In this document: positions 24,540 to 28,704 of the stretch, in pieces
Layout: the number at the start of each line of letters is the position of its first letter
Numbering within the stretch: the stretch's first letter is position 1
Assembly: GCA_002335495.1 (NCBI GenBank)
Contig: DDBW01000015.1
Coordinates: 18,111 to 46,814 of the forward strand
Reading direction: 5' to 3'
Length of the DNA stretch: 28,704 nucleotides
Source of the DNA: Candidatus Dojkabacteria bacterium UBA2022
GTDB lineage: Bacteria; Patescibacteriota; Dojkabacteria; SC72
Program-made: the position numbers and the translations under genes
The notes under the pieces: generated by a model
Database searches by the model: none
The model's input: the letters and a program-made list of their open reading frames with translations, nothing else
Told to the model about the DNA's origin: nothing

Positions 24540-24809
24540 CTACTTAAACCATTTTTTCGCATTAGGATTTCGGTGAGGGCATCCCATCCAACAGCAAGGT
24601 CTTCTTTGCCCATCAAGAATCTCTTCCTTTAACCTTTTAATATGATTTTCTCTAGTTTCAACTTTCTTGACATACATAACCCAACATATCCATTCGTTAC
24701 GAGCTATAGGGGTAAGGTCATTCCATTTCTCAGCTAGTTTTGAGTTTGAAGTTAGTACTTCTTTCAAATCTTTAGGAATTTTATGTAGAGCGCTACTTTT
24801 AATTTCCAT
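24540..24809 (-). CDS. YdeI/OmpD-associated family small protein
   Basis: An 89-aa protein matching the C-terminal part of YdeI/OmdA proteins: SALHKIPKDLKEVLTSNSKL, then WNDLTPIARNEWICWV, then KKVETRENHIKRLKEEI, and RRPCCWMGCPHR at the end. The conserved Cys cluster could bind metal or act as a redox site. The family is named for bacteriocin protection in some members, a role not established here. It is downstream of tRNA-Lys and upstream of the EamA gene, on the same strand. Confidence 0.85.
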   Translation of the reverse strand: MEIKSSALHKIPKDLKEVLTSNSKLAEKWNDLTPIARNEWICWVMYVKKVETRENHIKRLKEEILDGQRRPCCWMGCPHRNPNAKKWFK

Positions 24810-24866
24810 AACTTTTAAATATTACAACAATAGAAGGGAGGATACAATGAAGATAATAATCAATAG

Positions 24867-24942
24867 TGGTGAGCCGTCCGGGACTCGAACCCGGGACCAA
24901 CTGGTTAAAAGCCAGATGCTCTACCAACTGAGCTAACGGCCC
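24867..24942 (-). tRNA. tRNA-Lys(TTT)
   Basis: A 76-nt minus-strand cloverleaf. Acceptor GGGCCGT/ACGGCTC (one G-U), D-arm GCTCAGTTGGTAGAGC, anticodon stem TCTGG/CCAGT with loop CTTTTAA (anticodon UUU), T-arm CCGGG/TTCGAGT/CCCGG, discriminator A, encoded CCA. Its UUU anticodon is a target for MnmA. Confidence 0.96.
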
Positions 24943-24957
24943 ACAATGAATCTATGC

Positions 24958-24987
24958 ATTATACAACCTACTATCTAATAATTACAA
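24958..24987 (-). promoter_or_regulatory. tRNA-Lys promoter
   Basis: TATAAT on the minus strand (24963 to 24958), with TTGTAA 18 bp upstream (24987 to 24982), which overlaps the rnhB stop codon. Initiation should fall about 10 bp before the mature tRNA. Confidence 0.65.
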
Positions 24988-25626
24988 CAAATATTTAGAC
25001 ACAGGTGCAAAACTTTTCCTATGAATTCTCGTTACCCCAAACTGCTTTATAGCATTGAGGTGAACTTTAGTACCATACCCCATATGTTTTTCAAACCCAT
25101 ACTCTGGAAATTCACCCCCATATTCAACCATGAGTCCATCCCTATATACTTTTGCGATAATTGAAGCCGCTGAAATAGTGTAATGAAGAGAATCCCCTCT
25201 GTCCATCTTAATACACCTAACACCTTCAATATCACGCATATTCTTCCCATCAATGAGAAGAACATCTGGACTTTTACCCATAAGAATAGTTAAATTAGTG
25301 ACGGCCCTACGCATTGCTACATTAATTGCCTCTGCCAACCCCATACTATCAATTTCATCATTAGAAGCCTCTCCAATCGCATGAAAGATATGACTACTCT
25401 TAATCGCTTCATGTAGCTTCTCTCTCTGTTTCTGCGATGTAGCTTTGCTATCCCGAACCCCTTCAACAACCACATCCCCTTTCCTCATAGCCAAAATCCC
25501 AATTACCACAGGTCCCGCCAAGGGCCCCCGCCCTACTTCGTCCATACCAGCAACCCATTCAGCACCTTCGCTCCATAATGAATTTTCAAGATCCAAACTC
25601 GGCAATATCATAACCCATTTAACCAT
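24982..25626 (-). CDS. rnhB: ribonuclease HII
   Basis: Removes RNA from RNA-DNA hybrids and nicks at single ribonucleotides in DNA. At 214 aa it has the normal length. The metal site is D29-E30 (AGMDEVGRGPLAGPV), D126 (LLIDGK) and D145 (DRGDSLHY), followed by ISAASIIAKVYRD. The C terminus keeps the helical MGYGTKVHLNAIKQFGVTRIHRKSF block. Another Met at 25611 is possible. Divergent from the YtxH gene by about 65 bp. Confidence 0.97.
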   Translation of the reverse strand: MVKWVMILPSLDLENSLWSEGAEWVAGMDEVGRGPLAGPVVIGILAMRKGDVVVEGVRDSKATSQKQREKLHEAIKSSHIFHAIGEASNDEIDSMGLAEAINVAMRRAVTNLTILMGKSPDVLLIDGKNMRDIEGVRCIKMDRGDSLHYTISAASIIAKVYRDGLMVEYGGEFPEYGFEKHMGYGTKVHLNAIKQFGVTRIHRKSFAPVSKYLL

Positions 25627-25691
25627 TTATAGACTTTGTAATACAAGAAGTGTATAAAATATATAGATAACTTAATTATTACTAATTGATA

Positions 25692-26075
25692 ATGAGTAAA
25701 ACATTCAGCTTTATAAAAGGGCTTCTTCTAGGAGCAACTATCGGAGCCGTAGCAGGAATACTTCTCGCACCAAAATCAGGAAAGGAAACAAGAGAAGATA
25801 TTGCAAAACTAGCCCAGAAAGTTCAAGGAGATGCTCTTAACTATATCGAAGAAGCAAAGTCAGCCGTAATGCAAAAAATAGAGGCTCTAAAAAAAGTTGG
25901 TAAAAGATTAGACGAGCAGAAATACCTTGCAATTGTTAATGAAGTAGTAGATCAATTAAAGAGCGATAAGCAGTTAACTGTAGACGCAGCAAAAAAGATT
26001 GGCAGCCAATTAAAAAGAGATTGGAAGAAAGTTCAAACAGCTTTAAACCCAGTTGAGGTTGCAACCAAGAAATAA
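25692..26075 (+). CDS. YtxH domain protein
   Basis: A 127-aa protein from the ATG at 25692 (a TTG at 25686 adds two residues). The N terminus is the YtxH motif: a single hydrophobic helix (about 6-24, SFIKGLLLGATIGAVAGILLAPKSGKE) with the Ala-Pro-Lys-Ser-Gly-Lys ending. After it come charged amphipathic helices to the C terminus. YtxH proteins are small stress-related envelope proteins. It is 20 bp before the SPFH gene, likely one operon. Confidence 0.85.
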   Translation: MSKTFSFIKGLLLGATIGAVAGILLAPKSGKETREDIAKLAQKVQGDALNYIEEAKSAVMQKIEALKKVGKRLDEQKYLAIVNEVVDQLKSDKQLTVDAAKKIGSQLKRDWKKVQTALNPVEVATKK

Positions 26076-26094
26076 ATTTATACAAATATTAACA

Positions 26095-26985
26095 ATGGGA
26101 TTTTTCGATTTTTTCAAAAAAGAAGTTAAAAGAGAATTCATTGCACGACCAGATGAGTCTAAGGATACAATCATCTATAAGTGGCCAGATACAAACATCA
26201 GAATGCTTACCCAGCTCACTGTACAGGCAGATGAGTTAGCCGTATTCGTAAAAAAGGGTGAAGTTGCTGGAACTCTACAACCAGGTACTCATACCTTAGA
26301 TGGCGCCAGCATTCCATTTCTAAGCGGTTTGATTGACGCTGCAACAGGAGGTAACTTCCTAATGTCGGAACTATACTTTGTATCCACTCGCCAATTCACA
26401 GACCTTCCTTTCGGAGGAATGATAGACAATGTAATGGATCCACAAACAAACCTTGCGGTTGGGATCAGAGTCTATGGTGAATATGCGATGACGGTGAAGG
26501 CCCCAGAGAAGCTAATCCTTACCCTGGTTGGAACAAAGAATCTGAAGAGCAATGAAGAGATCACCGATTGGATAAAAGATATGATTCTCAAGAACTTCAG
26601 AGAAATGGTATCAAAATATGTTTCAGAGCAGAAGCAACCTATATTAGGAATTGCTTCACAAGCCTCAGTTTTTGAAAAAATGCTCTTGGAAACAGTTGTT
26701 AAAGATGTTGCTGAATACGGGGTAGAGATTAATAAACTAGGAAATGTAACAGTATCAATCAAGGAAGAAGATGAAGCAACCCTAAAACAGATGACTCGTG
26801 ACTTTGCATACTCACAGAATATGAATGCTGCTGATGCAGCTGTTAAGCTTGGTATGGCCAAAGGGCTTGAAAATGCCAGTGGTCCAGGATCATCCGCTGC
26901 AGATGCTGCCGCGACAGGAATGGGAATTGCAATGGGAATGAATGCATTAAAACCAAATGATGAAAATGAAAAGAAGCCTGAGTAA
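26095..26985 (+). CDS. SPFH/'virion core' family protein
   Basis: A 296-aa cytoplasmic protein. It follows the bacterial YdjI-type 'virion core protein' SPFH family: MGFFDFFKKEVKREFIARPD, IYKWPDTNIRMLTQLTVQADELAVFVKKGEV, LQPGTHTLDGASIPFLSGLI, ELYFVSTRQFTDLPFGG. An Ala-rich tail follows. Typical members end with a zinc ribbon; this one does not, and a zinc ribbon occurs instead at the end of the next gene. I chose the ATG at 26095, because upstream extension codes only non-family residues inside the YtxH gene. SPFH proteins form membrane-associated rings or scaffolds. Overlaps the next gene by 29 bp. Confidence 0.85.
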   Translation: MGFFDFFKKEVKREFIARPDESKDTIIYKWPDTNIRMLTQLTVQADELAVFVKKGEVAGTLQPGTHTLDGASIPFLSGLIDAATGGNFLMSELYFVSTRQFTDLPFGGMIDNVMDPQTNLAVGIRVYGEYAMTVKAPEKLILTLVGTKNLKSNEEITDWIKDMILKNFREMVSKYVSEQKQPILGIASQASVFEKMLLETVVKDVAEYGVEINKLGNVTVSIKEEDEATLKQMTRDFAYSQNMNAADAAVKLGMAKGLENASGPGSSAADAAATGMGIAMGMNALKPNDENEKKPE

Positions 26986-27898
26986 AACAGCAACAAGTTT
27001 TCTGGCAACACTTTTAATACTCCTCACAAATATTGGAAATGCCTTTGCACGAGCAGGAGGTGGCGAGAGTTTTGGAGATGGTGGTTTTGATAGCGGAGGT
27101 GGCAGTATAGATTTCGGAGGAGGATCAAGTGGCGGTGGGTACTATCCAATCAGCAATGGTAGCGGAAATTCCAATGATATATCAGGCATTGTTATTGTCA
27201 TAATAATTATTATAGTGATTGTTATGCTCTCACGAAAACGAGGGAAAGGACTTCCCTCAATGACAACAGGTATGGAAACGCCATCCTCACCTGCTCATTC
27301 ATCACAAACTCCAGCTGAGATTAAGACAGGGCTAGAGGCGCTTAAGAAGATGGATCCTAAGTTTGATCAACAAAAATTTAAAACTCATACCAAAAAAGTC
27401 TTTATGGCCGTACAAGATGGATGGACGAAACAAGACCAGAGTGTATGCAGGGCATTTATGGCCGAAGACGTATATCAAAGCCATCAAATGCAGATAGACA
27501 ATATGAAATCGAATAAAGTAAGAAATGTACTTGAGAATATAGTTGTAGGCTCAACTGAGATTGTCAGGGTCGATCAAGGAGACGAGTTCGATAAAATCGC
27601 TGTAAAAGTTAGAGCCTCAATGAAAGACTATAAAGTAAGTACCGAAAACGGAAAGCTAGTTGAGGGAACAAAGGCTCAAACCCCTCCATTTACTGAGTAC
27701 TGGATATTCATTAGAAAGGCAGGGCTTAAAACAAAGGTTAAAGATGGAATATTCGATCGTAAATGCCCAAACTGTGGCGCTCCAATTCAAGTATCGGTAT
27801 CCGGAGAATGTAAATACTGTGATGCGAATGTTGTAAACGGTGACTATGACTGGGTTCTTTCTGAGATTGTTCAGAGAAGCGAATGGAAGGAACTTTAA
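26957..27898 (+). CDS. Tim44-like membrane protein with C-terminal zinc ribbon
   Basis: A 313-aa protein. Signal peptide about 1-32 (ALA-type end FARA), a Gly/Ser-rich segment (33-72), one transmembrane helix (77-92, Ile-rich), a short linker, a Tim44-like domain (about 120-260, KVFMAVQDGWTKQDQSVCRAF and TEYWIFIR), and a zinc ribbon C270-PN-C273, C285-KY-C288. The soluble part is predicted on the inside. Alternative starts at 26960 and 26966. It overlaps the SPFH gene by 29 bp and the methyltransferase by 16 bp. The zinc ribbon here matches its absence in the SPFH protein, suggesting a joint membrane complex. Confidence 0.85.
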   Translation: MMKMKRSLSKTATSFLATLLILLTNIGNAFARAGGGESFGDGGFDSGGGSIDFGGGSSGGGYYPISNGSGNSNDISGIVIVIIIIIVIVMLSRKRGKGLPSMTTGMETPSSPAHSSQTPAEIKTGLEALKKMDPKFDQQKFKTHTKKVFMAVQDGWTKQDQSVCRAFMAEDVYQSHQMQIDNMKSNKVRNVLENIVVGSTEIVRVDQGDEFDKIAVKVRASMKDYKVSTENGKLVEGTKAQTPPFTEYWIFIRKAGLKTKVKDGIFDRKCPNCGAPIQVSVSGECKYCDANVVNGDYDWVLSEIVQRSEWKEL

Positions 27899-28554
27899 GG
27901 TCAAATAAAGTATGGGATCAGGAGTATAAAGAACAGGAAGTTATACCTTCAACCTCTACCTTAAGACCCTCAAGTTCATTTAGAGAATACGTTGCACAGC
28001 ATAGAAATAACCTCGAAGGGGCAACATTAATAGATATAGGATGCGGGAATGGTAGGAACTCACTTTATGCTCTAAAAAATGGATTTACCAGAGTCCATGG
28101 TTTCGATTACTCAAAAGAAGCCATAAAGCTCGCCAAGAGGAATGCTAGAGCCGCTCACCTTCATGAGAACTCGTATAGATTCTACACTCACGACCTAACG
28201 ACAGGATTACCCGAGCAAGATAATAGCTTTGACCTTGCAATAGATATGACAACCTCGCATCTGCTTGATGAGGATCAAATTACTACGTTATTTAAAGAAG
28301 TTTATAGAATCTTAAAACCCAATGGGGAATTTTTGATATTTACAATTATTTCAAACAAACTAAGTGGAAAGGAAGTAATGGATGTAGAAATGGGAGGTGG
28401 ATCGGCAGTTGAATACTTTATTCATGATTATGAGGGATTAGCAATCAAAAACTCTTTTAAGATCGTGGGCAAAGATTTCTACGAAAGTCAGACACATATT
28501 GGAAATAATCTTTTTGATAGGAGATATCTAAAACTACTTCTTGTGAAAGGTTGA
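27883..28554 (+). CDS. class I SAM-dependent methyltransferase
   Basis: A 223-aa protein. Motif I is LIDIGCGNGRNS (49-60), and FDYSKEAIKLAKRNA and HDLTTGLPEQDNSFDLAIDM follow, as in small Rossmann methyltransferases. The closing strand ends RRYLKLLLVKG. The substrate is not told by the sequence. The gene overlaps the Tim44-like one by 16 bp, so it is probably co-translated, although its role in that cluster is uncertain. Its 3' end overlaps the partial minus-strand gene by 21 bp. Confidence 0.9.
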   Translation: MEGTLRSNKVWDQEYKEQEVIPSTSTLRPSSSFREYVAQHRNNLEGATLIDIGCGNGRNSLYALKNGFTRVHGFDYSKEAIKLAKRNARAAHLHENSYRFYTHDLTTGLPEQDNSFDLAIDMTTSHLLDEDQITTLFKEVYRILKPNGEFLIFTIISNKLSGKEVMDVEMGGGSAVEYFIHDYEGLAIKNSFKIVGKDFYESQTHIGNNLFDRRYLKLLLVKG

Positions 28555-28704
28555 TGTTAATTCTTTAATATACTCAACCCCTGAGCGATCATTTACAGAA
28601 TGGTATTTCATGAATGCAGTTAAAATATGAGGAGAAATATAAAATCCATTGTCTCCACGGTCGAAAAATGCAGTAGGTTTATGGCCTAAAGTGAATAGAG
28701 ATAA
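28534..28704 (-). CDS. 3' end of a minus-strand gene, unknown
   Basis: Reading inwards from the window edge on the minus strand gives 56 codons without a stop, ending at TAG (28536 to 28534). The C-terminal peptide includes HKPTAFFDRGDNGFYISP and ends FHKK. Codon usage and composition look coding, and the convergent overlap matches the style of the other five convergent pairs. The upstream part is outside the window and I do not recognise the family. Confidence 0.6.
   Translation of the reverse strand, partial: LSLFTLGHKPTAFFDRGDNGFYISPHILTAFMKYHSVNDRSGVEYIKELTSTFHKK

Noticed and set aside
24667..24936. Open frame on the plus strand with a SGTRTRDQL-type end
   Set aside because: It runs antisense through the YdeI gene and tRNA-Lys. 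The GTRTRD ending is the well-known artefact of translating a tRNA T-arm.
26472..27011. 179-codon open frame on the minus strand
   Set aside because: Antisense to the well-supported SPFH gene; its Ala/Ser-rich content mirrors the Ala/Gly-rich sense codons.
1..28704. Alternative genetic code (TGA as Gly) known in some CPR phyla
   Set aside because: TGA ends several genes with clear C termini (for example 10290), and recognised proteins need no TGA readthrough.
1..28704. CRISPR, insertion sequence, or prophage
   Set aside because: No spaced repeat array, transposase, integrase or terminal inverted repeat was seen.

Overview
The window is a gene-dense, AT-rich stretch of bacterial chromosome with no gap over about 160 bp and no mobile element, phage gene or CRISPR array. 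It reads as a Candidate Phyla Radiation (Patescibacteria) genome. The reasons are very short intergenic gaps, compact versions of core genes (UvrC of 491 aa), small single-pass surface proteins of unknown function, a cupin-type phosphoglucose isomerase relative, and almost no Shine-Dalgarno sequences. The placement is inferred from style and gene content; the phylum within CPR cannot be fixed from this window. The standard bacterial code fits, because TGA ends several genes and no internal TGA is needed.

Layout. 1-243: no confident gene, then tRNA-Gln(TTG) on the minus strand. 244-1344: an anchored surface protein, convergent with uvrC, which sits 6 bp behind dnaE (both minus). 6325-11608: a plus-strand run of lysozyme-like hydrolase, YggT-like protein, a degenerate cupin phosphoglucose isomerase relative, and four overlapping genes for single-pass membrane proteins led by a cysteine-less transglutaminase-like protein. 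11598-13145 (minus): rplS, tRNA-Gly(TCC), then a DUF4214-like/coiled-coil protein and an XRE regulator. 13282-17188: gpmI, dedA (minus), a second lysozyme-like protein, mnmA. 17241-23077: a HelD-type helicase followed by a GT39-like membrane glycosyltransferase, facing a GT2 polyprenyl-phosphate glycosyltransferase and an UPF0104/AglD-type membrane protein. 23241-25626: an orphan 126-aa protein, an EamA transporter, a YdeI-like protein, tRNA-Lys(TTT) and rnhB. 25692-28554: YtxH protein, SPFH 'virion core' protein, a Tim44-like/zinc-ribbon membrane protein and a SAM methyltransferase. The window ends in the 3' part of a minus-strand gene (28534-28704).

Themes. (1) Expression signals are unusual. 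Extended -10 boxes (TGnTATAAT or TGnTATGAT) lie 6-9 nt from several start codons, predicting leaderless or nearly leaderless mRNAs, and I found no convincing Shine-Dalgarno at any start. (2) All six convergent gene pairs overlap at their 3' ends by 4-23 bp, and I saw no clear intrinsic terminator. (3) Several proteins keep a recognisable enzyme fold but have lost key residues: the cupin lacks its metal ligands, the transglutaminase-like protein lacks its Cys, and UvrC lacks the fourth Cys of its cluster motif. (4) The best candidate for an undescribed system is the four-gene overlapping membrane-protein operon at 8013-11608. Second is the YtxH-SPFH-Tim44/zinc-ribbon cluster.
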